Assembly: GCF_003672135.1 (NCBI RefSeq)
Contig: NC_039518.1
Coordinates: 4,778,144 to 4,842,143, forward strand
Reading direction: 5' to 3'
Length of the DNA stretch: 64,000 nt
Source: Ooceraea biroi
Taxonomy: Eukaryota > Arthropoda > Insecta > Hymenoptera > Formicidae
The position numbers and the translations under genes were made by a program. This document shows, in pieces, positions 10,940 through 22,537 of the stretch. Each line of letters begins with the position of its first letter. The first letter of the stretch is position 1. Under the pieces are notes generated by a model. The model saw nothing but the letters and a program-made list of their open reading frames with translations. It made no database searches and was not told the origin of the DNA.

Positions 10940-11626
10940 TGTTACGTCCCGGCTAATCGCGGCTGCAAATTTTGGAATGCAGGACTCGGACGTGTAGCAC
11001 GGGACTAGATCACTGTTTCGGGTTACCGAATCCGAGGATTCTACCCGGGGGTACTCGTGATCAGAGTGATTTCGCCAGGAGTGCAGTTCCCGCGGAAGGG
11101 TGGCAGGGTCGCTCTTTGTGAAAAATTTCGGTTCAATAACGGGGTGGCCGATGGCGAATTTATTTGAATTTACTTCCCCCTAATTAAACCGATCATTTCG
11201 TTATAACAATGCGTGCATCTATGGGCCGGTCGGTAGGTCGTTAATGATGCGGAACAATAGATACAGATTACATCAATCACACGGGGCCCGATGTTCAATT
11301 TATGAGTCTCCGTTTTCGCGTACGCGTTATGATAGATAGGTCCGATTCGTGAGGATTTGCATTTTTCGCATAACGCGGCTTGTGTTTCGACGTCTTTGTA
11401 TCCGCGCGTGATCACGCAAAGTGCCATCGGGTTGTATTATAATGAATCAACCTCATTAGCTCATTAATGGACGACTGCAACACTGTTCTGACCTTTACTT
11501 TGAATGAGTTAATCACCTTCATTAACTTATCATTAGAAAGCTGTAGTAATATTCTGAATTTTACTTTGAGTGAGTCAATAACTTCATTAATTTATCATTA
11601 GGCAGGCCGATGTAAGTTGGTAATAG
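10940..11626 (-). mobile_element. Truncated copy of the 2-kb TIR element (see 39047-41108)
   Basis: It starts with TGTTACGTCCCGGCTAATCG, the inverse of the end at 41089-41108, and follows that element base for base with few changes. It breaks off at 11626 in the region matching about 40360. At 11627 a similar but distinct end, TGTCACGTCCGGGGAAGTG, begins in the opposite sense, so a related element may have landed here. It contains the 85-codon zinc-motif ORF and about 2.5 copies of the ~65-bp tandem repeat. Confidence 0.75.
11170..11427 (-). CDS. Small zinc-motif protein of the TIR element (intact copy)
   Basis: This 85-codon frame starts MALCVITRGYKDVETQAALC. It carries three Cys pairs: LCEKCKSS (about residues 21-24), ICIYCSAS (about 55-58) and HRCTHCYNE (about 72-75). 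That pattern suggests one or two zinc ribbons. The copy at 40620 encodes the same residues but has TAA in place of the Tyr codon after LTT. The frame is therefore longer and intact here. Repetition within a transposable element and conservation of the Cys pairs argue that it is a real protein. I do not recognise the family. Confidence 0.5.
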   Translation of the reverse strand: MALCVITRGYKDVETQAALCEKCKSSRIGPIYHNAYAKTETHKLNIGPRVIDVICIYCSASLTTYRPAHRCTHCYNEMIGLIRGK

Positions 11627-13753
11627 TGTCACGTCCGGGGAAGTGAGAATGTAGACGATCAGGTACCGGTCCCAAATCTATCCCTCAGGTGATTTGATTT
11701 CAGGTGCTCTCTTTTGATTATGGGTCAATCTGCATACACCGACTTTACCCGGGAATGGAGAGAGCTTGCGATTAACTCTTACGGTGATGAAATCGTGATT
11801 GTCAAAAATATAATAATATTGTAAGTCAATTTTGATTGTAACTTGGTATCTCTCTATGAAAAATAAATTTAAATTATTATCTCTTTTAATTCTTCAACAA
11901 AATTACGGTATAAAAATAGGAAAATATTGAAAAGGAAATCGTAGCGTAATGTCGCTGTGTAGTGTACAGAAGTAGTATAATATGGAAATAAGGGGCATCA
12001 CTTCGCTCTTACTAATTATTATTCGAATGGAAAAACGGAAAGGATGAGCAATAATAATGTTCATATGCAAAGGATTGAATAAAATAAAATATCTCAAAAG
12101 AAAAGTAGGCAGGTTACTATGCCTTTCTTTATAATAAGTGAAATGTAACACAAGGTAAGGAGTCGAGCACTTTTATGCTCATACACGGTGATGGAGTTGA
12201 AGAATAAAATAGTGATTTAAAACAAATTAATATTGATTCTAATTCGTTATTAATTATTATTCATAATTTCGTAATGCTTTATTTGTTAATTAAATAAAAT
12301 ATACCTCCTGTGACTAAATTGAATATATCAGGTAGAATGTATAATGAATTGGTCAGACGTAGTGTACATAAGGAATTGGTCAGACGAATGAATCTATGTT
12401 CGTACTTAACAATACAATAAACGAAAATTATGTAATTTATTAAACTCAAATCTTGTTAGTGATATACTGTAACCATAATTAAAGTTATTAATTCACCATG
12501 CACTGCTTTATGGTAAGTCAGCAATCTCTTAATATTGTCACTAGCGTAAGTCGTACTATTGTCACTAGCGTAAGTCGGACTTTTATCATGATCACTTGAT
12601 TTAAGTACATAAATGTAATAAACTTGTACTGCAATTGTTAAATTAATGTTTATAATCGAATTATCCTTCAAATAATGGTATGATTTGATTTTAATTCACT
12701 TTAATATTAAAGGTGACTTAATTGTGTAATGAGACATATATGCTCTTATACCGGGCTAAGGCATGAGAAAATGACGGCTATACACGCTGTAGTATATGAC
12801 AGGTATGGAAAGCGAATGTTCGCCCTCGAATGTTTTCAAAGGATAAATCACAGCGAATGAAGTCGCTGTTAATGGTATTCAAAGGGAAAAAGCGAATTAA
12901 CGCTTTTAATATAATTGAAATAAATGGGTATGCCTCGCACAATTAAATTGAAAGAATTAATGCATTCATGCACTATATATTCAATATAGGATGACGCTTC
13001 GCTGCGAATTTACGCTGGCGAGCGATTCTGAACGAAAGTTAAAGTTGAAATATAATTGTTCGCAACTGTTGTACCACTAACATTATTCTCAATGATTAAT
13101 ACAATAATATTTGAAGGGTATATTTAATGAACAACCAAATTAATCAAAAGTTTATTACTGAAATCAAGTGTAGTATAGAACTTGGTTACAATATGAGTGT
13201 ATGTGTCACTCGAAATAATTTTATTCACAAATGTTATAAATGTGAACCCTCAGGCCAGTAATTGTTTCACAAATAATTATAAATCAAAATATTAAGTAAC
13301 TGTAAGTGTAATAATGTATTGAAGCTTTATAAATCTGTCAAAATGTATAGTATGTATGTGGAGTACAGGTATAACGTTCCATAAGAGCAGCGAGTATAAA
13401 ATAATGAAACAAATCTACTCACAAGCGTTCGCACAGATCTAACCCTCAGGTCAGGAAGCACTTGATGATGTAGCAGCAAAAGAATAAGTCAATCAGACTT
13501 CGGTAATAACTCGAACTTCACTGGCTCTACGTTATATTTTACGCTTAGTTAGCGAATTTACGCTAGCTAGCGACTACAATAATAGTAGTCGTAATGAAAA
13601 GATGTAAAGTAATAATAATTATAATGTAGTCAAAAGTAAAAGTAAAAAAGTGTTTCTCTGGCTGCTGCACCACGTTATATACTTGAAAATTATGATGCGT
13701 GGGGACGGGGTCCCTGTAGCTAGAGAAGGGATTACAATAAGTGGGGACGCTAC
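11627..13753. other. Non-coding, AT-rich with short hairpin repeats
   Basis: I see no gene. Recurrent features are TCACTAGCGTAAGTCG twice (about 12537 and 12562) and GCGAATTTACGCT followed by GGCGAGCG or AGCTAGCG (about 13007 and 13552). Several AGCGAATG units lie between 12800 and 12900. GTGGGGACG occurs three times between 13693 and 13885. It may be spacer DNA flanking the ribosomal block, but nothing proves it. Confidence 0.4.
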
Positions 13754-16700
13754 GGTTAAAGCAAAAACTAAAATAGTAGGGAGGCTCTTACCACTTAACT
13801 CATTGGTTCTTCGTTTTCGAAGCTTCTTATGGTGGGATCGAAAATTTAAGTGGTGGGATTGGTCTCACGGTGCGTCTAGTGGGGACGATGAGCTCAACGG
13901 TGAGCTCAACGCTTACAAAAGATAAACGTATTTTGACGCGTAAGTTCAACATAAAATTCTCAGTACAGAATTATCGCTCATCTGTTATACTTTTTAATCA
14001 ACCGGAGTTTCTCCGAATCAAATGGCAGCTGCAACTTCCTGCCGATATATCTTGCTCGAGATATCTATTCAACCTTTGATTAAGACAGCGGTCTTGGATT
14101 ATTATTTCAATCAGGTGCCGACAAGTCACCGTCTTTTACAATTAGTCATCATGAAATAATAATCCTTTGTGAATTTAAATCTTTATTCCTTTGTTTCTTA
14201 ACGCTGTGTTCACTATCTTATTTAAATTAATATTTAAATAATTCTGTAATGTTCACAAATGTAATTCTTAAAATTATAACGCTTGACATATGCATTTTAT
14301 ATGCTCCTAGTCTTATGCATGAATTATTATAAGACCTTGCATACGTCTACTTAATAATATGGCGCACTCAGCTGAACAATAATCATTATAAATTATTGTA
14401 AAATCAATTATTGGTATCATGAGCCTTTAATAATGTAATTAAATCATCTAAAATTATTATTTCAATATACCATTCTAATAAACTTATAAAATCTCACTCA
14501 ACCAATAATTGTCTTATACTTATAGGGATACTTATATATAGATATACACGTGTATGCATTTGCACGTCTATTCTTTGGTTATTATAAATTATTAATAAAG
14601 CAACTATTGGTGTGCCGGGTTTAATATTATAATTAAACCGTATAAAATTATTATTCCAATACAATGTTAGTCTTAATTAATTCATAAAATATTAAATAAC
14701 CAATAATTGTTTTATGGATTATACGCACATATATAAGTGTGTGCGTACATGGTGTGGTTAATACACTTAATTATTAACGGATTAAATCTGTAATAATTAT
14801 ATACTTAAATTAATGCTCCGTAACATAAAATATTCCTTTAAATAAATTCAATAATCCTTACTATGTATGTAATACCATGTGTAATATACTTTTATTCATA
14901 ATTAATTAACGATTTATTCTTTTCTTAATATTTTTGGGTTAACAACTTATTTCCTTTTATATTAAATTGCTCACTAATTGATTTTGACTTTAATTGTTTT
15001 TAACTTTGTAACTTCTAAACTATTAATATTTCATTAAAACTTTCTACACTATAAATATTGAAAAATAACGCTGATTTGTTTAACGAATAGTGACTTTGCA
15101 ATTTTTGCGGTTTCTCAATGATCCCGTGGTGCGATAAGGAAAATTTCATCAAAGGTACCATCAGCCTAGCTAAACATGATGATTCCCAAAAGTTGTTGGT
15201 CACTTCCGTAAAAATGATTATTTTCAAAATCTGAGGTCCCTATTAGTTTCCTCTTATGACCTAGATACTTCAATATTATTATAACAAATTATTTCCTTAC
15301 GGTTCAAATTTTAGACCCAAAAACATTGGTGAAATTTTATTGCAATTTCGTAAGTTTAAATATGTACTTCTTCTTGACTAAGAATGTAGATAAATATTCT
15401 ATATTCTTTTACTTATAAAATGTTTCTCCTTTTATGTTAATAAAATAATCTTTAATTTTTTATACGATAAATCACTTCAAATGTGGTAATACAATTTACT
15501 ATACTCACAAAAACTATTTCATTGTATAATAAAATCAATTCCAAAATTTACTCCTTTAATTGTTATTAATGACACTTATTACCTTATACAACAATCAACA
15601 CCAAATGTCTCCATAAATTATAATAACTGTCAAAGCTACACGTACTTAATAAAACTCAATTCCGCCGTCATTATTTTACTCTTGTCCTAAATAACAAATT
15701 GATTTTTCCCGTTTTTATATAATAACCGACCTATTGGTTTTAACGAAAATTACCTACTTGCAAAGGACTTTACTATAGTATAATAAAATCCATTTCAAAT
15801 CCATTTGTTTCTTTGTTATAAAAAAATAATTAAATATTTTATCCTATCAATAACCCAAATGTATTAAGCCAAATTGTAATAGTTATCAATGGCTATATAA
15901 CCATATAATAAGATATATTTCAAACCAATTCTTTCAATTATTACAACTACATGAATACTTTTTATATAATAACAATATTAATTTCTCAATGGTTTTGCTA
16001 CACCTACAAAAACTTTCATGGTATTACAATTCAAACGATCTTAAATATTACTAATCTCGTAATATTATATTATAAATCTATCAAATTATTAATGATAAAT
16101 GTTTCAAACTTATTTTATTTAACTGCTTGAACATATAAAACTGTTTTTATATATTTTACTGATTTTATGTATGTTTTTGTGTTTTTATGTTTCAGACAAT
16201 ATATATAAACGTGACTGAATTAATTAAATAAATCTATCATAAAGCATAATAACTAAGTTATACATATATATTGTTTTTGTGGTTTTAATATTTTCTTCTC
16301 CCTTTATATATGTTAATATTATTAATATTACTTTATATATTTTTATATTAAGACTATTATCAAGCTAAAGCCTTTAACATAATAAATGTATCGATTAGGT
16401 TACTAAGTAAATAATATTCTTGGTTAGATTAATAACAGACTACTGTACGTAAGCCTGTGGCTAATAATAAGTAGTGAAGCAAAAATGGTAAAGAATTTGG
16501 TTGACTTCGTTACTTTTTCTAATAATTCTTTTTGCAAAAATTCTTTCATTTTTTAATTAAGATTTATTAATAAAGTCTATTTCTTATTTGCTTCATTAAT
16601 TATTTTATTTTTTCTTTTCTGAGTCCTTTCGTGCCGTCAGTTAATCTTCAATATCGTAAACTGAATGTTGAATTTGTTATCAAGTTTTTCTTGATTATCT

Positions 16701-17331
16701 TAAAAATATTAGGTAAATAAAAAAATGCTTTAGACAAAAGTTGTTCAAATTAATTAGTAGAAAAAGATGTAACAATAAAAAATATGGGTTTCCATTTAAA
16801 AAATTCATTCTCACCTCCACTTGACCTTGGAGGCGCCGCCCACGGTTATATGAATATTATTATGTTATGTTCCCTCCGAAACCGTACACCTTTTGTAGGA
16901 AACATTTTTTTCTAAAATGAATTGTTTACGAGATATTCCACCTGGTACGTTTGAAATTTAACACCCTGTATATATATGAATCTCGATTAGAACTATCGGG
17001 AACTATAGTCAAAAATAATAATTTTTCACGCGTTTTAGTACTTTAGAGGGGAAAGTGCCGTGCTAGATTCGCTAAGTTCGCACATTTTTTCAATTTCGAT
17101 TTTTCAATAGAAGGAATGCAGAACTCTTTTTAATTTTTATCAGGAGCTGTAGAACTATGAAAAGTGCTATTAGAACTTTTAATATTTTTTCGATATTCGT
17201 AGAACGTCGTGTCAGCTTCAAAGATGAATAAAACTGTCTAATCGCGCTTTTTCACAAATTAGTGTATACAATTATTATTATATGGACATAAGAAATATTC
17301 CCGATCTGAAAAGAAAGTTGAGTTACATATT
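13754..17331 (-). other. AT-rich ribosomal spacer without genes
   Basis: It is non-coding on both strands, and no frame above about 90 codons looks protein-like. GTGGGGACG-type and TGAGCTCAACG repeats occur at 13850-13910. A strongly AT-rich stretch follows to about 16600. At 16965 TAACACCCTGTATA resembles a mariner-type terminus. The same sequence is found at 26613-30195. Confidence 0.5.
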
Positions 17332-17666
17332 GTAATCCGGTAAGTATTCAGTTTAGTGGCCTCATTAAGCTCTTTCGAAACGTTTTGAGCGAAACGAAAG
17401 AATTAGACAGAAAAAAGCGTCGATTTACCCCGCGAAGCAAGATATCACTCATTAAAGTAAACCACTTTTTAAGTTAGGAAATCTGTCATTATATTTAGTA
17501 ATGTATTTGACAGATTTCCTAACCTGAAAAGTGATCACCTTTAACGATTAATATCCCGCTTTGCGGGGCAGAGCGACGCTTTTTTCTACCAGATTCTTTC
17601 GTTTCGTGTAAATCGTCTCGAAAAAGCTTAATGAGGCCGCTAAACTGAATATACTTACCGGATTAC
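17332..17666. repeat. 335-bp imperfect palindrome in ribosomal spacer (copy 1)
   Basis: The outer arms are GTAATCCGGTAAGTATTCAG and its inverse ending GGATTAC. Inner arms include TTAGTGGCCTCATTAAGCT / GCTTAATGAGGCCGCTAA, AGCGTCG / CGACGCT and AGTTAGGAAATCTGTCA / TGACAGATTTCCTAACC around the centre near 17500. It could be a foldback MITE fixed in the spacer or a spacer control structure such as a fork barrier. Copies lie at 23756-24080 and 30196-30530. Confidence 0.75.
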
Positions 17667-17764
17667 AGTACGTAACTCTCACGAGACGAGGGTTCGAGAC
17701 CACTGATGTCTCGCTCTCGGTCTCGGATCGCTATGCGCTGCACGCATAGACGTATAATATATAT

Positions 17765-17767
17765 ACA

Positions 17768-17806
<39 letters not shown>

Positions 17807-18012
17807 CCCCTCTCTCTCTCTCTCTCGCCCTCTCACTCACTCGCCCCCCCCTCTCTCTCTCTCTCGCCCTCTCGCTCTCTCACCCTCTCACTCACTCGCC
17901 CTCTCGCTCTCTCACCCTCTCACTCACTCGCCCTCTCGCTCTCTCACCCTCTCGCTCTCTCACCCTCTCGCTCTCTCACTCACTTACTCATTCACTCACT
18001 CACTCGTTCTCT
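17765..18012. repeat. (CT)n-rich microsatellite tract in spacer (copy 1)
   Basis: A pure CT run is followed by CTCTCGCC, CTCTCACC and CACTCACTCG variants. The long Ser/Leu-rich frame across it is a repeat artefact. Confidence 0.95.
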
Positions 18013-18530
18013 CGCAAATAGATCTTTTCTCTCTCCAATACGCGTTCTTTCACTACATCGCGTCGTACACTTGTACACCGACCGGCGGAGATACTGTCCG
18101 TATATCCGTGTGACTTACACATGACGGTCGGGTCGATAAGTTAAAGTTTTCTAATGTAGAGCCTCTACATACATATGATCGTTATGTGTGTGTCACACGT
18201 AAACGGAGCTGCTGCCATCTCGACGAAAAAGAACGAACTGTACAAACGACGACAACGACGTTTCTTAAATGAAATTTTCCAATTTCAGACTTTGCATCGC
18301 CATATCTCCGCTCGTAGGGCACGTACAGGAAAAATAAAAACACTTTTATCATGTAATTCGACCCCAAGCTATCCATTGAGCCTACTTAGAAGTTGATTCG
18401 TTCAGCGGTTATTGAGATCTAATAATCTGAGTGTTTGCGAACGCGTCGCTTCGCGTAAAGAGTCACGGCTCGGTCTCGCTGCGCGTATACTTGGCGTGAG
18501 ACACTACCGTGTCTCTTGATCTTGATTTTC
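18013..18530 (+). repeat. Spacer module, first copy in block 1
   Basis: It runs from the CACTCGTTCTCTCGCAAAT stretch through CGTCGTACACTTG, ACCGACCGGCGGAGAT, TGTAGAGCCTCTACAT, and TTGCATCGCCATATCTCC to GACACTACCGTGTCTC. A shorter second copy lies at 20695-21100 in the same orientation, and an inverted copy lies at 8240-9060. Matching copies occur in the other blocks (24447-24950, 30896-31400, 33577-33985). Confidence 0.8.
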
Positions 18531-19004
18531 AATAATTACTCACAAATCTTGTTAGTTATAAATAAAATGAACACATTTACAGTTTTGCAAACTAAGAAAG
18601 TGATTATAAATATCTCTTTTCATTACTTAGTCGATACACATAATTTACATGTAAAGTACAGATTATAGGTAGGATAACATGTTTTAATGCGACCCGGGCA
18701 CGCCAAGTACTTCAATGTCGTCATGTGATAAGAGAGTATGAATGGAAAACATTTGGATAAAATACTCAAACTGAATTGCTTCGAGGTACTTGGCTAGTTA
18801 ACTATTAATTTCATATTTAGTTTCGATTTTTATAAATAGCATTTTAAACTTTTTGTTGCGTACAAGGTGAGATTTTTTACGTACTTGGCGTACTTTTTTC
18901 ACCTTTATAAGGTTTTTTTTATGATCTCATTGCTTTTTGTAAACATTTTTTATTTATACTTTTTCTGCAAAAAATATATTTGCATTTTTAACATTTCGAG
19001 GTCA

Positions 19005-20150
19005 ACTGCACTTTTGTACTTTCGAATCATTTATTAATTGCCATTCGGTACCTTTAGCACGTACTATGTTTGTATAATGTCCATCAATTGTACTTTTACC
19101 TTCATGAAAAGTTCCACTAATCTATAATTTTATATATGTTCGCACCAATAGAGATCTTTTCCGTAGGTATACCTTTAATTTTTAAATCTGTTATTTTAAT
19201 AATTTTTGTATCACTAATTTTAAATAACAATAACTGTAAGATGATAACACTTCGTGTTATACTTATGTCAGTCTTTGCAAGTATAGAAGTAGCACCACAA
19301 TTAGTATATATTTTTTCCACATTATTCCAATGTAAAAAACTACATTGTATTAATTCTTGTAAGGTGTATGACTTTTTTAAATTGTCAGATAATTGGAGCA
19401 ATAATATATAATTTGTATAAATTTTTGTGTTTGTATAATTGCATACCTTACATCGCAAAATTATGTTTAATTGATGCTCGATTACACTCTTTATTTATAT
19501 TATCTATGTTATTAATAAGATGTATAATAAACTCACTAACATCTTGTCGAATCTTTTCAAAATATTGATGTCTTGCCAATTGCCGTATTGCCATTATATT
19601 AATAGTGTTATTGTTTGATACGTAACAATCAATAATATCATTAGTTTTGTAGAGTTCTTTTTCGAAAGAACTTCGGGTTTGAAAGATATCATTAGTTTTG
19701 TAGAGTTCTTTTTTGAAAGAACTTCGGGTTTGAAAGATATCAGTTTTGTAGAGTTCTTTTTGAAAGAATTTCGGGTTTGAAAGAACTGCGAGCGTTTATA
19801 CTTGGCGCTTTTTTATACCTTTTTTTAAAAAGGTAATTTTATTGTGATTTCACACATTTTGTAGTGTGAAGTATGTTATTCTTTTCTTTTTATTAACGGC
19901 ATTAATAACATTTATTATCAGCAAAATGATTTGTTAATATCATTAGTTTTGTAGAATTCTTTTTTGAAAGAACTTCGGGCGCGTATACTTGGCGCTTTTT
20001 TGTACCTTTTTTTAAAAAGGTAATTTTGTTGTGATTTCACACATTTTGTAGTGTGAAGTATTATCCTTTTTTATACTATATGAGGATTTGTATAACACGA
20101 AACATTATCTGTATTTTGTAAACCATGTAAAAAACCCCCAAGCAATATTT
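19005..20150 (-). pseudogene. USP-like protease domain fossil inside ribosomal spacer (copy 1)
   Basis: Read on the minus strand, a Cys box (GLQNTDNVSCYTN, 20084-20124) is followed by IRQLARHQYFEKIRQDVSEFI (about 19510-19600, like the QQD..EF motif of USPs). A CxxC pair (RCKVCNYT) comes next, then a beta-rich stretch with IYTNCGATS. A His box DGHYTNIVRAKGTEWQLIND ends the series (19009-19105). These are the landmarks of a ubiquitin-specific protease in correct order. The Cys box is separated from the rest by about 450 bp of repeats (19640-20080), and at least two frame changes occur. It is a dead fragment, probably delivered by a transposon and then amplified with the spacer. Confidence 0.6.
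19635..20070. repeat. Tandem repeats with GTTCTTTTTCGAAAGAAC mini-hairpins
   Basis: The ~50-bp unit ATCATTAGTTTTGTAGAGTT + CTTTTTCGAAAGAACTTCGG is present about four times (19640, 19688, 19740, 19938). A second unit, ACTTGGCGCTTTTTT..CACACATTTTGTAGTGTG, occurs at 19800 and 19985. Each unit contains a short inverted repeat. The same array is in the other two blocks. Confidence 0.85.
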
Positions 20151-20424
20151 TGCCGTAATATTTGATTTTGACAATTCTCTTGAAGCAATTACTTTTGACA
20201 ATGACCATGGTACATCTTTCACTTTGCGATAGCGTTCTTTTGTAACAATAATTTACAATGAGATTTTAAGGCATAAAACTTAAAATTTAGGCTCGATTGC
20301 ACCTTTGTGTTTTTATAAAGGGCACATAAAAAAAAGACGAAGAGTGAATTAAGAGTGAATATTCTCAATTATAAGCTTTATAATAAATATTCCAAATATT
20401 TTACTATTTTACTTTTTTAATTAT

Positions 20425-20692
20425 ATCGATATCTTAACAAATGGCAAAGTTAGCTATTTTTTATTTACACAAATGTTAATACCTTTTGACAGTTCAACTA
20501 CAAACGAAACAACTAGAAACGATTTTGAAAAAGACAGCGCAAGTGGATTCGCGATATCTTAACAAATGGCAAAGGTAGCTATTTTTCATTTAAACAAATG
20601 TTAATTAATATCTTTTGCACAGTTCAACTACAAACAAAACGAAACTACAAACGATTGTCAAAAAGTCAGCGCAATCAGATTCGCGATATCTC
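20425..20692. repeat. Two ~130-bp tandem repeats
   Basis: The unit starts near CGATATCTTAACAAATGGCA and ends near CAGCGCAA..GATTCGCGATATC. The copies are at about 20430-20560 and 20563-20692, and the pair is conserved in block 3 (33305-33572). Confidence 0.8.
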
Positions 20693-20694
20693 AA

Positions 20695-21100
20695 TTCTAA
20701 TGTAGAGCCTCTACATATGATCGTTATGTGTGAGTCACACGGATATACCAATAGCATCTCCGCCGGTCGGTATAAACGGAGCTACTGCCATCTCGACAAA
20801 AAAGAACGAACTGTATAAACGACGACGACGACGACGTTTCTTAAATGAAATTTTCCAATTTCAGACTTTGCATCGCCATATCTCCGCTCGTAGGGCACGT
20901 ACAGGAAAACTAAAAACACTTTTATTATATAATTCGACCCCAAGCTATCCATTGAGCCTACTTAGAAGTTGATCCGTTCAGCGGTTATTGAGATCTAATA
21001 ATCTGAGTGTCTGCGAAAGCGTCGCTTCGCGTAATAGTGTCACGGTACGGTCTCGCTGCGCGTATACTTGGTGCGAGACACTACCGTGTCGTTTGATAAA
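20695..21100 (+). repeat. Spacer module, second (short) copy next to 28S
   Basis: It matches 18155-18530 from TAATGTAGAGCCTCTACAT to GACACTACCGTGTC, but it lacks the (CT)n part. It lies about 0.33 kb beyond the inferred 28S 3' end. Confidence 0.8.
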
Positions 21101-21434
21101 TTGAACCGGTGCTATTGACCGGTTAGTGCCGCAAGTTCCTCGCGGCGTGTTGCTTCGAGGGCGACACCTCCGGAGCGGAAGGCGACCGCGACCAGTCCCT
21201 CGCAGCGTGTTGCTTCATGGCGCGACGCGTCCGGTGCTTCTGACTGGGTCGTGCCGCAAGTTCCTCCCGGCGTGTTGCTTTCCGGGCGACACCTCCGTGT
21301 GCAGCTAGTGAGAAGCGCAAGTCCCCCGCGGCGTGTTGGCTCTCGAGCCGGCTCACCGGTTCCTGCCGCCAAGCCCCGCGGCGTGTTGTTTCGCGTTCGT
21401 CGAAGCGCTGGTCTCGCTCTCTCGAGGAGTACGA

Positions 21435-22537
21435 GACGAATCCCCAAGTCGAGGGCTAAGTCTCAACAGATCGCAGCGTGGTAACTGCTCTACCGAGTAC
21501 AACACCCCGCCAGGTACCTAAGTCGTCTACAGACGATTCCGAGTCTCGACATCGAACTCGCGAAACCCACGATCGACCGCTAGACGCCGTGCCGTCGTGA
21601 CGGTGGGATCCCGTCGACGGGCGGTGGTGCCGTACGGCAAACCGGGCTCGCGCGACGGCCGGCCCCGTGGACCGGTCGCCTAGTAGTGTCACATTGTTTG
21701 AGCCTTTCGACCCACGAGACTCCTAGAGATATCATTGCCACCTTTGACTAGAGAGGATACGGCCTTAGAGGCGTTCAGGCATAATCCCACGGATGGTAGC
21801 TTCGCACCACCGGCCGCTCGACCGAGTGCGTGAACCAAATGTCCGAACCTGCGACGGTCTAAACCCAGCTCACGTTCCCTGTTGGCGGGTGAACAATCCG
21901 ACGCTTGGCGAATTCTGCTTCGCAATGATAGGAAGAGCCGACATCAAAGGATCAAAAAGCGACGTCGCTATGAACGCTTGGCAGCACAAGCTAGTTATCC
22001 CTGTAATAACTTTTCTGACACCTCTTGCTGAAAACTCTTCAAGCCAAAAGGATCGATAGGCCGTGCTTTCGCAGTCTCTATGCGTACTGAACATCGAGAT
22101 CAAGCCAGCTTTTGCCCCTTTTGCTCCACGCGAGGTTTCTGTCCTCGCTGAGCTGGCCTTAGGACACCTGCGTTATTCTTTGACAGATGTACCGCCCAGT
22201 CAAACTCCCCGCCTGACAGTGTCCTTGAATCGGATCACGCGGGAGTATAAACGGCGATCGGCCGAAGCCTCACGCCACTCTGACACGCTTGGCTCTAGAA
22301 ACCGTGACCACCGGGGCGCGAGGCCCACGGGGCACGCGCTCCGCCTAACCGAGTAAGTAAGGAAACGATGAAAGTAGTGGTATTTCACCGGCGATGTTAC
22401 CAACTCCCACTTATGCTACACCTCTCATGTCTCCTTACATGCCAGACTGGAGTCAAGCTCAACAGGGTCTTCTTTCCCGCTAATTTTTCCAAGCCCGTTC
22501 CCTTGGCAGTGGTTTCGCTAGATAGTAGATAGGGACA
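21435..22537 (-). rRNA. 28S rRNA 3' part, pseudogene copy 1, ends at R1 site
   Basis: The sense strand is minus. It runs from TGTCCCTATCTACTATCTAG at the R1 site (22524-22537), through ACTGCCAAGGGAACGGGC and GCGTTCATAGCGACGTCGC, to the probable 3' end near 21435 (CTGCGATCTG..CCCTCGACTTGGGG). Two defects point to a dead copy. First, at 21851/21852 GACCGTCG joins directly to CAGGTTCGG, so the ~85-90 nt with GAGACAGGTTAG and the sarcin-ricin loop is missing. Second, in the domain V region at 21985-22020 the sense reads GTTATTACAGGGATAACTAG, where GTTACCACAGGGATAACTGG is near-universal. A few extra 1-base deletions relative to copy 2 may be sequence errors. Confidence 0.9.

Noticed and set aside
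15015..15227. 70-codon frame repeated identically at 27871
   Set aside because: It lies in AT-rich spacer inside the duplicated block; identity reflects recent duplication, not selection.
17706..18113. Long Ser/Leu-rich frame across the (CT)n tract (also 24121 and 30570)
   Set aside because: It is produced by the microsatellite; length differs between copies exactly with repeat number and no conserved residues remain.
21112..22403. Many open frames of 60-156 codons in the GC-rich stretch (and 33994-34916)
   Set aside because: The DNA is 28S rRNA and its flank; the frames are shadows of rRNA.
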